From Acinetobacter lwoffii (GTDB taxonomy: Bacteria > Pseudomonadota > Gammaproteobacteria > Pseudomonadales > Moraxellaceae): 64,000 bases of DNA. Shown piece after piece: positions 46,194 to 55,094 of the stretch. Where the stretch lies: the NCBI RefSeq assembly GCF_022967985.1, contig NZ_JALJVC010000007.1, positions 1 to 64,000 on the forward strand, in the 5' to 3' direction. The translations under genes were made by a program, and so were the position numbers. How positions within the stretch are numbered: position 1 is the first letter of the stretch; each line of letters starts with the position of its first letter. The notes below the pieces were generated by a model. That model was not told the origin of the DNA. It searched no databases and saw only the letters and a list, made by a program, of their open reading frames with translations.

Positions 46194-46799
46194 TCAAATA
46201 CTGAGAATTAATGACACTGCGACGCCCCACATGGTACAGGCAATAATAGCATCCAGTATTTTCCATGCTTTTGGATGTTGGAACCAAGGGGTCAATATCT
46301 TTGCCCCATATCCCAAACTAAAGAAGAAAAACCAGGAAGCACAGACAGCGCCTAAAGCAAACCACCATTTTCCTAAAGCGTATTGGGTTGAAATTGATCC
46401 AATCAATATGACTGTGTCTAAGTAAACATGCGGATTCAGCCAGGTAAAAGCCAGGCAGATCATCAGTACTTGTAGAAAATGCTCTGTTAGCTGACCACTT
46501 GGTGCCAAAACCTCTGTTGATTTAAATGCGCTGATCGCATGATGTAAACCATAATAAAATAGGAATCCTGCGCCAATATATTTAGAAAATATAACAATAT
46601 CCGGATAATGTTCAATGACGCGCGCAAAGCCCAGTACGCCAAGCAGAATTAAAATGGAATCAGACAAAGCACAAATCACACAGACCCAGAACACATGCTG
46701 CTGTTTTAAACCTTGTTTTAATACAAAAGCATTCTGTGCACCGATACTGACAATCAGGCTCATTCCCACAGCAAAACCACTCACCATATAACTGAACAT
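46194..46799 (-). CDS. argO: LysE/ArgO-family amino-acid exporter
   Basis: The 201-residue membrane protein has six predicted membrane segments and the LysE-family start GFAVGMSLIVSIGAQNAFVLKQGL, with the aspartate in CALSDSILI and the motif AFTWLNPHVYLDT. It exports arginine and/or lysine. The ATG at 46799 follows AAGGGG. It is divergent from the LysR-type gene at 46904, which controls such exporters in other bacteria. Confidence 0.92.
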   Translation of the reverse strand: MFSYMVSGFAVGMSLIVSIGAQNAFVLKQGLKQQHVFWVCVICALSDSILILLGVLGFARVIEHYPDIVIFSKYIGAGFLFYYGLHHAISAFKSTEVLAPSGQLTEHFLQVLMICLAFTWLNPHVYLDTVILIGSISTQYALGKWWFALGAVCASWFFFFSLGYGAKILTPWFQHPKAWKILDAIIACTMWGVAVSLILSI

Positions 46800-46903
46800 C
46801 ACATTCCCCTTTTTTTGAATAAATGAATTATGCAAAAAAATGAGTGCGATTAATTAAAACTAAGTTAATATCAATTTAACTAAATTATTTTTAGATAACA
46901 GAT

Positions 46904-47809
46904 ATGCTGAATGCAAAACAATGTGATGCTTTTTACGCAGTTGCAAAAACGGGAAGTTTCGATCTTGCTGCCGAGCAGCTAAATATTACTGCCTCGGCAG
47001 TGACCCTTCGTGTTCAAAGTCTGGAAAAAAAATTGGGACAATTGCTTCTGGTGAGAGATCGGCCTTGCCGTGTGACTCAATCCGGACAAACTTTATTGCA
47101 TTATTTACAGCATCAACGTTTGCTAGAACAGAATCTGATGCAGGATCTGGGTGGACAGCTGCAACATGAAGGTTTCTACTGCCTGAATATTGCCACCAAT
47201 GCTGATTCACTCGCGACCTGGCTATTACCAACCTTACAAACCCAGCTGATCCAGCATAAAATTGTGCTGCATTTTCAGGTAGACGATCAATCACAAACCC
47301 ATCATCTGTTAGAAGCAGGTCTCGTCAATGCCTGTTTGAGTACTGAAGCCAAGGCAATGAAAGGTTGTCGGGCGGAATTGATCGGACAGATGCAGTATCG
47401 TCTGGTCGCCACCCCTAAGTTTTCCCAAAACTGGTTTCGTCAAGGTGTACATCGGGATGTGCTACGCCTTGCCCCTGCCATTATTTTTAATGAAAAAGAT
47501 CAGCTGCATACTCAGTATATCCAGCACGAATTTGGGCTGAACCCGGCACAATATCCACACTTTTTTATTCCATCGACCCATGCATTTTTTGATGCGATTG
47601 TCATGGGTCTAGGCTACGGCTGGTTGCCAGATTATCAAACCCGGCATTTACTGGAATCAGGCCAATTGCTTGAACTTTCCAAGGAGATGCGGATTGAAGT
47701 CCCTTTGTATTGGCATCACTGGAAAGAACAGTCTCCTGCTCTGGCAATTCTGGGTGAATGTTTAAAACAGCATGCTCAAACGGCCATGAATCAGCCTATT
47801 GACAGCTGA
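46904..47809 (+). CDS. argP: LysR-type regulator ArgP/LysG
   Basis: The 301-residue regulator has the N-terminal helix-turn-helix CDAFYAVAKTGSFDLAAEQLNITASAVTLRVQSLE of ArgP and LysG. In E. coli ArgP activates argO with arginine and is blocked by lysine. The 104-bp divergent gap to the exporter gene would hold its binding site. The C-terminal domain has NEKDQLHTQYI, like ArgP. Confidence 0.92.
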   Translation: MLNAKQCDAFYAVAKTGSFDLAAEQLNITASAVTLRVQSLEKKLGQLLLVRDRPCRVTQSGQTLLHYLQHQRLLEQNLMQDLGGQLQHEGFYCLNIATNADSLATWLLPTLQTQLIQHKIVLHFQVDDQSQTHHLLEAGLVNACLSTEAKAMKGCRAELIGQMQYRLVATPKFSQNWFRQGVHRDVLRLAPAIIFNEKDQLHTQYIQHEFGLNPAQYPHFFIPSTHAFFDAIVMGLGYGWLPDYQTRHLLESGQLLELSKEMRIEVPLYWHHWKEQSPALAILGECLKQHAQTAMNQPIDS

Positions 47810-47814
47810 TCAAG

Positions 47815-48384
47815 TTAGGCCAGATTGCTTTTGTCGTTCTGGGCAAATTTTTCACTGAGCTGCTGATAGGTTTCAGTGAACTGGAATTGCTCCAGAAAAT
47901 TAATCGTACCTTGTGGAAATTTATCTTGTTGAATTTCGCCACGATAATAAGCTTCACGCATTGGTGTCGCGGATAAGGCATCTTCCAGGCTGTCAAGTTC
48001 GACCATTTCCCATTCTGGGAAAAACTTTAAATAATAAGAAGAATCATCTTTAAAATGCCCGATCAGTCCGATTTTGGCATCCGGCTCAATGACCTGATTC
48101 ACCAGCGATTTCACCAGTTTTTGCCATTTCTCATCATTATAAACATCAATGACTTCTACGAATTTGATCCGCGCCTGATCTTCAGCACTAAAATTTGACA
48201 GAATCATGGCTTCACGCTCCGAAGCCAAAAATGGATTCTTGATATTGCGTTCATTTTGCGCAGAACCGAGAGCCAAAATCACATGTTGACTGTGCTGCAG
48301 GGCAATATTAATCGTTTGCATGTGTGCCAGATGAAAAGGCTGAAAACGGCCAATGAAAACCAGATAATCAAATGTATAGTTCAT
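47815..48384 (-). CDS. nadM: Nicotinamide-nucleotide adenylyltransferase NadM
   Basis: NadM adenylylates NMN to NAD. The 189-residue nucleotidyltransferase has GRFQPFHLAHMQT, the ATP-binding HxGH-like motif in its family form, SAQNERNIKNPF, and the C-terminal LSATPMREAYYRGE (the ISxTxxR signature). It has no Nudix domain, unlike NadM-Nudix fusions. Acinetobacter uses NadM in its NMN-based NAD route. It is convergent with argP. Confidence 0.93.
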   Translation of the reverse strand: MNYTFDYLVFIGRFQPFHLAHMQTINIALQHSQHVILALGSAQNERNIKNPFLASEREAMILSNFSAEDQARIKFVEVIDVYNDEKWQKLVKSLVNQVIEPDAKIGLIGHFKDDSSYYLKFFPEWEMVELDSLEDALSATPMREAYYRGEIQQDKFPQGTINFLEQFQFTETYQQLSEKFAQNDKSNLA

Positions 48385-48487
48385 AAGGGATCAGTTTTTT
48401 TATGACTCATGAGTTGTGCTGCCCCAATAAATATGCGACATAATCATTCCCATAAAATCAAATTAAGTTTAAAGCAAGGATAGTACG

Positions 48488-49288
48488 ATGACACTGAGCT
48501 GTATTCAACAACCTCATGAGCATTTGAATGCGAATTTAGAACATGGTGTACTTACTTTGGCCATCAATCGCCCGGAAGCGAAAAATGCGTTATATAGCGA
48601 GCTGTATCTCTGGATTGCGAAAGCCTTGGATGAAGCTGATCAGGCACCTGAAGTTCGTGTAGTTGTATTACGTGGTCAGGATGCAGACTTTAGTGCGGGC
48701 AATGATATGCAGGATTTTATGAAATCTGCCGCGAAGAAAGGTCAGGCACCTGCTGCTGAAGGCCCGCCATTTGTTTTACTGAAATCTGCCGCAAAATTTT
48801 CCAAGCCATTGATTGCAGCCGTGCGTGGTGTTGCAATCGGCATTGGCGTGACAATTTTACTGCATTGTGATCTGGTTTATAGTGACAATACTACTCTGTT
48901 CCAGATTCCATTTGTCAGTTTGGGTCTATCGCCTGAAGGCGCATCAAGCAAATTACTGATTCAACAGGCAGGCTATCATAAAGCAGCTGAATTATTGCTG
49001 ACTGCGCAAAAATTCAATAGCGAAAAAGCGCTCGACGCAGGTCTGGTGAATAGCATTGAAGAAGATGTTTACACTAAAGCAGCAGCACAAGCTGCCCAGC
49101 TCTCTGCCCTGCCATTAGCATCACTGGTGCAATCCAAAGCCTTGATGAAACACAATGTGAATGAAATTGTGGAATGGATTGACCATGAAGCAGAAATTTT
49201 CATGCAGCGTGTAGGCTCGCCAGAAATGCTGGAAGCGGTTCAAGCGTTTATGCAAAAACGTAAACCTGACTTCACACAATTCAACTAA
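48488..49288 (+). CDS. Enoyl-CoA hydratase/isomerase family protein
   Basis: The 266-residue crotonase-fold protein has the oxyanion-hole segments DFSAGNDMQDF and AAVRGVAIGIGVTILLHCDLVY, and the region FVSLGLSPEGASS that carries the catalytic acidic residue. SAGND is closest to the enoyl-CoA isomerase (PECI) type rather than classical hydratases, but the reaction cannot be fixed. AAGGA precedes the ATG. Confidence 0.88.
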   Translation: MTLSCIQQPHEHLNANLEHGVLTLAINRPEAKNALYSELYLWIAKALDEADQAPEVRVVVLRGQDADFSAGNDMQDFMKSAAKKGQAPAAEGPPFVLLKSAAKFSKPLIAAVRGVAIGIGVTILLHCDLVYSDNTTLFQIPFVSLGLSPEGASSKLLIQQAGYHKAAELLLTAQKFNSEKALDAGLVNSIEEDVYTKAAAQAAQLSALPLASLVQSKALMKHNVNEIVEWIDHEAEIFMQRVGSPEMLEAVQAFMQKRKPDFTQFN

Positions 49289-49359
49289 TTTTCAAACTTA
49301 TGAGTTCAACGAGGTGGTTTAGACTGCCTCAATCTTTTATTTTTCCAAGAATCTGAAGT

Positions 49360-50154
49360 ATGCCAAATCAAAACTCCCAAACCTCTTCCCAAACAACAGA
49401 TAGTTCAAATCCAGAAAAGAAACGTTATTACGAACCTGCACCTCAAGATATAGATATAGATAATTTTCGTAAGGTGATTGAAAGCCGACGTTCGGTGCGT
49501 AAATTTACCAAAAAGCCAATTCCCGTTGAAGTGCTGGATGCCTGTCTAGATCTGGCATTGTTGGCACCAAATTCATCGAACTTGCAGCCTTGGACTTTTT
49601 ATGTGGTACAAAATCCGGGCAAGAAAAAAAGTCTGGTCAAAGCCTGTATGAGTCAACTGGCAGCTAAAACAGCTTCTGAGCTAATTGTCTGTATCGCACG
49701 TACCGACCGTATTGATGAAATGGCAAAACGTAATGTGAATGAATTTCCATTTCCAGAAGCTCCGCCCGCGATTAAGAAATACTATAAATATATTCCCTAC
49801 AACTATAAGACTGGTTATCTGAATGCTTTTGGTAACTTTAAGAAAGTGGCTTTCAAAGTTGCCCGTACACTGGACAAACAAATGCCAGTGTCTGCTTTCA
49901 GCCCAGCTGATGCGAAACTCTGGGCAACCAAAACGACGGCGCTTGCTTGTGAAAACCTGGTCTTAGCTTTACGTGCTTATGGTTTTGATAGCTGTATGAT
50001 GGAAGGTTTTGATGAGCCGATGGTTCGTGAAATTCTGAAATTAAATGATGAACAGTATCCAGTCATGGTAATTGGTGCGGGTGAACGTGCTGAAGATGGA
50101 GTATTCTTCCCGCAGTACCGTTTTGATCGTGAGCTATTTATTCAGAAGGTTTAG
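49360..50154 (+). CDS. Nitroreductase-family flavoprotein
   Basis: The 264-residue protein has the nitroreductase FMN-binding motif ESRRSVRKFTKKPIP, the segment LALLAPNSSNLQPW, and WATKTTALACENLVLALRAYGFDSCMMEGFDE near the C-terminus, then MVIGAGERA. Such enzymes reduce nitro groups, quinones or flavins with NAD(P)H. It has a polar N-terminal extension of about 30 residues. The substrate is unknown. It is the last intact gene before the decay region. Confidence 0.88.
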   Translation: MPNQNSQTSSQTTDSSNPEKKRYYEPAPQDIDIDNFRKVIESRRSVRKFTKKPIPVEVLDACLDLALLAPNSSNLQPWTFYVVQNPGKKKSLVKACMSQLAAKTASELIVCIARTDRIDEMAKRNVNEFPFPEAPPAIKKYYKYIPYNYKTGYLNAFGNFKKVAFKVARTLDKQMPVSAFSPADAKLWATKTTALACENLVLALRAYGFDSCMMEGFDEPMVREILKLNDEQYPVMVIGAGERAEDGVFFPQYRFDRELFIQKV

Positions 50155-50201
50155 GCTTCACATCTATAGAAATTAAATATCTTAAATCTGATAGATCTCT
50201 T

Positions 50202-50217
50202 GTGACATGGATGTCAC
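50202..50217. repeat. REP-like palindrome, copy 1
   Basis: GTGACAT and ATGTCAC are perfect 7-bp arms around GG. A second copy with the pair T-A changed to C-G is at 58695-58710. It lies just outside the IS982-family element. Confidence 0.6.
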
Positions 50218-50249
50218 ATAATTCACTCTTTATACGCTAAAAACTATAC

Positions 50250-51230
50250 ATAACCCGAATCCTGTTTAAGCCAATGACGTCATAATTTGAATTGTTAGCT
50301 TATTTTGATGAGTGAGTTGGTATGCACATAACGATGCATAAGTCCCACTTAAAAAGCCTGCCACACTTCTAGCTTTACTCGTCACCAAATTGTATTGCCC
50401 TTTCAATAAGCTGAATAATGTTTCTATCTTATTGCGTTGCCTTAGGTGATATTCATCTGATGTACAGAGTTGAATAGCCTGCATATTCTTCCGATGATAA
50501 GTAATTAAATCAATACCTTGATCTTTCAATCTACTTTTTAGTTCTTGGCTGATATAACCACGATCTGCATAGAGCTTTGCTTCTAAGCCCTCAACCAAAT
50601 GCTCAACCATTTTTATGTCAGCCACATGCCCATTGGATAATGCTGAACAAACTATTTCTCCAAGTTGATTCATCACAACATGTAATTTACAGCCGTAGAA
50701 CCAGCCCATTAAGCTTTTACCACGAGAAGCAATTTTAGATAATGATTTATGGCGTTGAATCCGTTGGTTTTTACAGACAGGTAAAGTGGTTGAATCAACC
50801 CATAAATATTGGCTCCGTTGACCTTTCATTAAGGCTACATGTAAAGCATGTAGTGTCAACTGATGCATATTAATGAGGTGAATCATCCGTTGGTAACAGG
50901 GTAAGCTATTAAATAAAGCGCTTTTATCTTCCTTTAACCATGTGAAAAATGCTTTGAAATTGTTGAAATGAGAGCATTTATACCAAATGGCGATAAAACT
51001 AATTTCAGAGATAGTCAGTTGGGGCAGTTCGAATTCTTACAGCATGACAACTTTGTTTGAGAAATGTCCAATAAGTTGCTTCAAATTTAAGAAAGAAATC
51101 ATCAATTATGCAGAATAATTCAGTACTATTGAACATCAGGACGAGAGCTTTAAGTTTGGTGTGGTAACTCAACTGATGGCTCTAGTCCTCTTATTTTTCA
51201 AGTCAATTTCTTATCCGAGATTCAGGTTAT
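50250..51230 (-). mobile_element. IS982-family insertion sequence, decayed
   Basis: Ends are inverted repeats of about 21 bp with five mismatches, sharing ATAACC(C/T)GAATC. The element is about 981 bp, normal for the family, and its only gene is a frameshifted transposase on the minus strand. No clear target duplication is visible; boundaries are good to a few bases. Confidence 0.82.
50266..51136 (-). pseudogene. IS982-family transposase, frameshifted
   Basis: The intact-looking part (50266-50886) has the DDE residues: Asp in LWVDSTTLPVCKN, Asp in LYADRGYIS and Glu in KIETLFSLLKGQY. The same frame can be read upstream to a TAA at 51037-51039 (QLTISEISFIAIWYKCSHFNNFKAF). The N-terminus lies in another frame from ATG 51136 (MFNSTELFCIIDDFF through RIRTAPTDYL). 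A frameshift between about 51010 and 51037 therefore breaks a protein of about 290 residues. Mobility from its own transposase is unlikely. Confidence 0.88.
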
Positions 51231-51364
51231 TTAAAAATAATAGATATCTTTTATAATTAAAAAATAATCATCTGTTTAATTCAAATAATAAATCATTTTA
51301 ACTGGATCAAAGCCAATTACGGGACAGCATTAACATTTAAAGCAGCAACAGGGGTTGAAGCACA

Positions 51365-52020
51365 ATGAAAAAAATAATGCTTTTAATAAGCTCAACTATT
51401 AGTCTAATCCTATCAGGCTGTTCAACTATGCCAATGAAAAATTCAATATCATTTCAGATAAATGATCACTTAAAAGGACAGGATGTGGTTTATAGAAACA
51501 AATACACCTTTCTTGCGCAATTCGTTACTGGTACGATGCTGACCATAAGCTGGATATTGAATTGCGAAATCAATGACCGCCAGCTCTTTAGCATCATCTA
51601 CACGGTTTTTTAGATTTGGTACTCGACGGGACTTATTGATTAATGCATCAATGTCACCAGACTGTACTAACTCATGATAGCGATAGAAAGTATCTCTAGA
51701 GACACCCATCACTTTGCATGCTCTAGAAACATTTTGAAGCTCTTCAGCTAAATTGAGTAAGCCGACTTTGTGTTTGATGATTTGATTGTTAGTATGCAAC
51801 ATAAGAAAGTTACCTTTGTTTAATTAAGATTTCGACACCTTTATCAAAACGGGTAACTTTCTCTTTTTCAAGAAGAATGTACGATCAAGTCTGAACTAAT
51901 ACAGGTAATCGTAGTCGAGGTAAGAAGATCCACTATATTATCTCCCTGAATCCTGATGGTAGCTACGATATAGAAACCAAATTGTACTGGGTCTCAAAAT
52001 ATCAGGAATTCTGGAATTGA
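51365..52020 (+). pseudogene. Lipoprotein gene split by an IS481 remnant
   Basis: The N-terminal piece (51365-51493) encodes a lipoprotein start with the lipobox LSGC (Cys19) and about 25 further residues to QDVVYR, preceded by a ribosome site. The frame then runs into IS481-family sequence. A second open piece on the same strand (51904-52020) reads KKIHYIISLNPDGSYDIE and ends with WVSKYQEFWN and a stop, without its own start. I read the two pieces as the ends of one protein. That they were one gene is inference; the function is unknown. Confidence 0.6.
51494..51850 (-). mobile_element. IS481-family transposase remnant
   Basis: On the minus strand, ATG 51802 begins a frame with the helix-turn-helix domain of IS481-family transposases (NLAEELQNVSRACKVMGVSRDTFYRYHEL, then INKSRRVPNLKNRV and YGQHRTSNELRKKGVFVS). 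Homology stops at about 51494, after which the frame reads seven unrelated codons and ends at 51470. The DDE domain and the other end are missing. The right end of the remnant is not sharply defined. Confidence 0.82.
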
Positions 52021-52103
52021 ATTTCAATTGTAAACCTTATGATAAAGCCCGTGTGATTTCAGGTAGGCTTCTGCTTATATAGCTATCTGTAAACAACTCA
52101 AGC

Positions 52104-53568
52104 TTATATTGTTCTCAGTTTCCGATAATCAATCCAGTTACAATGAAACCCGATGGGTACACGTACCGGCAAATGAATGGTTGCAACCGGTCCTGTCGTC
52201 ATCTGCTGTGCATCCAGAATCACCACTTTGGATGGGCGTCCATCTAAAGCATGAACATAAGACATCAGCCAACCATCATTTTCGGCTTGAGCCCCTTGCC
52301 GTGCGACGAATATCACCTCTCCTGTCACCCAGTTTTCTGCAAAAGAATAGCTTTCTGAATTGCCAGTTTCCACATCATGGCTCAAAAGAGTATTGCTGCT
52401 GACATGAGAAGGATCATCAAACTCGCCAAAGGAAATAGTGTAGACATAGCGATAAGGCCGTCCGGTATAAGCTTCATTAATCCGTGGGAATTCTTGTTTC
52501 ATCTCGGATAATATCGTCCGCACCACTTTTCCAGTACCGTGTTCAAAAATAAACCGCTCCAGCCGAATATCCTGATCTTCAATCGGTCCCTGAATCGAAC
52601 TGACCAATGCTTTGGGGTGCACCACCGCATCCATAACCACATCACCAGAATCCAGCTCATAAGCATTCACGGTATGAAAAATAAAACAGGGATCAATCTC
52701 ATACCAGCGAATATCAATTGCCTTACCGCCAAAAGGCAATATCCCCATGCGTGCCTGCCGTTTTGGATTCCATTGATATGGCAACATTGAACCCTTTAAA
52801 GCACTGCATACAGAAAAGTTCACATTCAGGTCCAGAATCAGAACCTGGGATCTGGTAATAGCACAATCATGAATCATCGGACCATGTTTCACTGGAATGT
52901 CGACGTGATGTTTCAATTTTCCTGTGGAATCTATCTGTAGATAAAAAAACTTTGTTCTGACTTAAAGCATCATAACAAATCGCATGAATATCGCCCGTTT
53001 CAGGATCAATATGCGGATGGGCAGTAAATGGAAAATCCTGATCATCTTCAAACAAATGATGTCGTTTTGACTCCAGTGCGGCATTCAACTCAACTGGATA
53101 AGCTCCCGCTTCTATCAGTGCCCAGATTTTTCCGGCAAAGTGGATAACATTGGTATTGACTGCATCCGCGACACCTCGGGTTTTACCTGGAATTTGTGGT
53201 CGATGAAGTTTTTTCTGCACACTGGCAGAACCGATATAACTGCTTTTATACCAATGTGTCTCGCCACCCTTCAGTCTGAGCGCATGCAACATACCATCGC
53301 CCGTAAACCAGTGATAGTTGCGTGGGTTTTTAACATTAATAGGATTTGGACCAATCCGCATTAATGCGCCATCCAGTTCTGCAGGAATTTGCCCTTCAAC
53401 CTTTAAATTTGTGGAAAAGTGTTCCTGCCGCTCTGGTGCAAATATACCTTCCAGATAGGGATTATCCGGTGAATATGGAATGCGCTGATGCAGGATTTCT
53501 GTACCGTACTGGATAGATTTGCTGAGAGTATTCTTAAGCACGCTGCTCAGCGGTTTTGGCCACGGCAT
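52104..53568 (-). pseudogene. Carotenoid oxygenase (RPE65/lignostilbene dioxygenase family), frameshifted
   Basis: The family cleaves double bonds of carotenoids or stilbenes with Fe(II). The N-terminal part (ATG 53568, with AAGGA upstream) has DGALMRIGPNP, HWFTGDGMLHA and the first iron histidine in FTAHPHIDPE. The C-terminal part (52104-52916) has the others in GPMIHDCAITRSQ, IFHTVNAYE and IGFHCNWIDY. They are in different frames; removing one T from the run of seven at 52943-52949 joins them as KVFYLQIDSTGKLKHHV. Phase variation or an assembly error are alternatives to true loss. Confidence 0.88.
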
Positions 53569-53708
53569 TGTTATTTTCCTTATTATATTTTTTCTTTGGA
53601 TTATTCTGGCAGAGATGATAATAACAAAAACAGGTTGGATAGTTTCTGAATCTAGACTAACGGCGCGCCAAGTCAAACGCGCCGCAGCAGAGCATCAATT
53701 TTATAATT

Positions 53709-54026
53709 TTAGACTTTGATATCCAGAAGTTGAATAAACTCAAAAGCTGGCTCTTCATAAGGATGGCTTTCTTTCAGCGCCTTGGCCACTTTGACTGCCT
53801 TTTCATCCGGCACCAGAATTTCTACCCGCCATTCTTCCACCTGTTCCAGTTTACCCACTTCACCAATATGAGGATCTGCACCTTCCTGCGGCTTAAACTG
53901 TCCGGTTCCTAAAACCTGCCAGGCACAGTCCGTATACTCACCAATGCCGCCTGCCCCTGCTGCAAATATCGCATTCTTGGTGTCTTCCAAATTTTCATCC
54001 GGTACGTAATAAATCAGCTTTAACAT
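53709..54026 (-). CDS. NIF3-like / YqfO C-terminal-type protein
   Basis: The 105-residue protein matches the CutA-like insert domain of YqfO/NIF3 proteins as a stand-alone form: LIYYVPDENLEDTKNAIFAAGAGGIGEY at the N-terminus and EILVPDEKAVKVAKALKESHPYEEPAFEF at the C-terminus. Function unknown. Its start is in the series on the minus strand 17 bp after the LysR pseudogene. Confidence 0.85.
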   Translation of the reverse strand: MLKLIYYVPDENLEDTKNAIFAAGAGGIGEYTDCAWQVLGTGQFKPQEGADPHIGEVGKLEQVEEWRVEILVPDEKAVKVAKALKESHPYEEPAFEFIQLLDIKV

Positions 54027-54043
54027 ATATTCCTTCCTGCAAT

Positions 54044-54924
54044 TCAGATACTTGTCGTATTGTTAAGGGCTTGGGTAATCATCTTCAATGCAGGATTTTG
54101 GGAATTCTTGTTAAATGTTGCATACAAGCCCAGTTTTGGCAGTGCCTGATCAGTCTGGACAATTTTCACATGATCATTCAAAAACCGCAGTAAATATTCA
54201 GGCGCAAAACTAAAGCCCATTCCCATATTGGTCAGATTGATGTGTTGCAAGACATTGGTCACCCACAACAGCTGTTCATGCTCAAGCTGATCAATGCAGA
54301 GTAGTCTATCCAGCTTTTCATAAAATACGGGCGAAGCATTCTGCTCGCACATAATCATATTGTGATTTTTCAGTTCCTGTAATTTCAGGATTCGATCTGT
54401 AGAATGTAAGTGCTGAGCGGCTATCAGATAAATTTGCTCGGTTAATAAATGAATATTCTCAAAATCTGGATGGTCCAGATGAAAGCGGGTAATACATAAA
54501 TCCAGTTCAGCATTTTTTAGCCGCTGAATCTGTTCCATACAGGTCAGGCTATGCAGATGGATTTTTAAGTCCGGCATGGTTTTTTTAAGCTGGGCCAGAA
54601 TCTGTGGCATCACTTTTATTTCTGCGACATTCAGGAAGCCAATGTGAATCTGGTTATTTTTCTGCTGCGCAACCTGACGCGCTGCTGCTACTGCCAGTTT
54701 AGCATTTTCCAGTGCTTTTTCGGCATAGATCTGAAAAGCCTGCCCTTCATCGGTGAGTTTGACCTTTCTGGATGAACGATCAAACAGCATGACGCCTACT
54801 TCCTGCTCCAGATCCTTAATTTACTGGCTTAATGACGGCTGAGCGGTAAACAGTTTTTCGGCAGCCTTGGAAAACTTTGTTGCTGCGCCACAGTAATAAA
54901 ATAGCGTAAATGTCGAAGTTCCAT
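54044..54924 (-). pseudogene. LysR-type regulator, frameshifted and with a nonsense codon
   Basis: ATG 54924 begins MELRHLRYFITVAQQQSF, a standard LysR start. One T is then missing (AGTTTTCC where AGTTTTTCC is expected), shifting the frame before KAAEKLFTAQPSLSQ. In that frame a TAA follows where SLSQQIKDL is expected, a CAA to TAA change. The rest (IKDLEQEVGVMLFDRSSRKVKLTDEG and the effector domain) is open to 54044. Without its DNA-binding helix the fragment cannot act. It is divergent from the flavin monooxygenase gene, its probable former target. Confidence 0.9.
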
Positions 54925-55094
54925 AGCCTGCCCGGTTTCTGATCAGGTCAGCATCTTAAGATTATGACCCACGTATTGCAAATAAGAATAGGTCGATAGT
55001 TTATATGAATATCGCTATATCAACAGATCCTGTTTTACTAGACTGCCTGATTATATAGATAGCTTGTTCTTCACCTATACACATGGAGTCTTGT

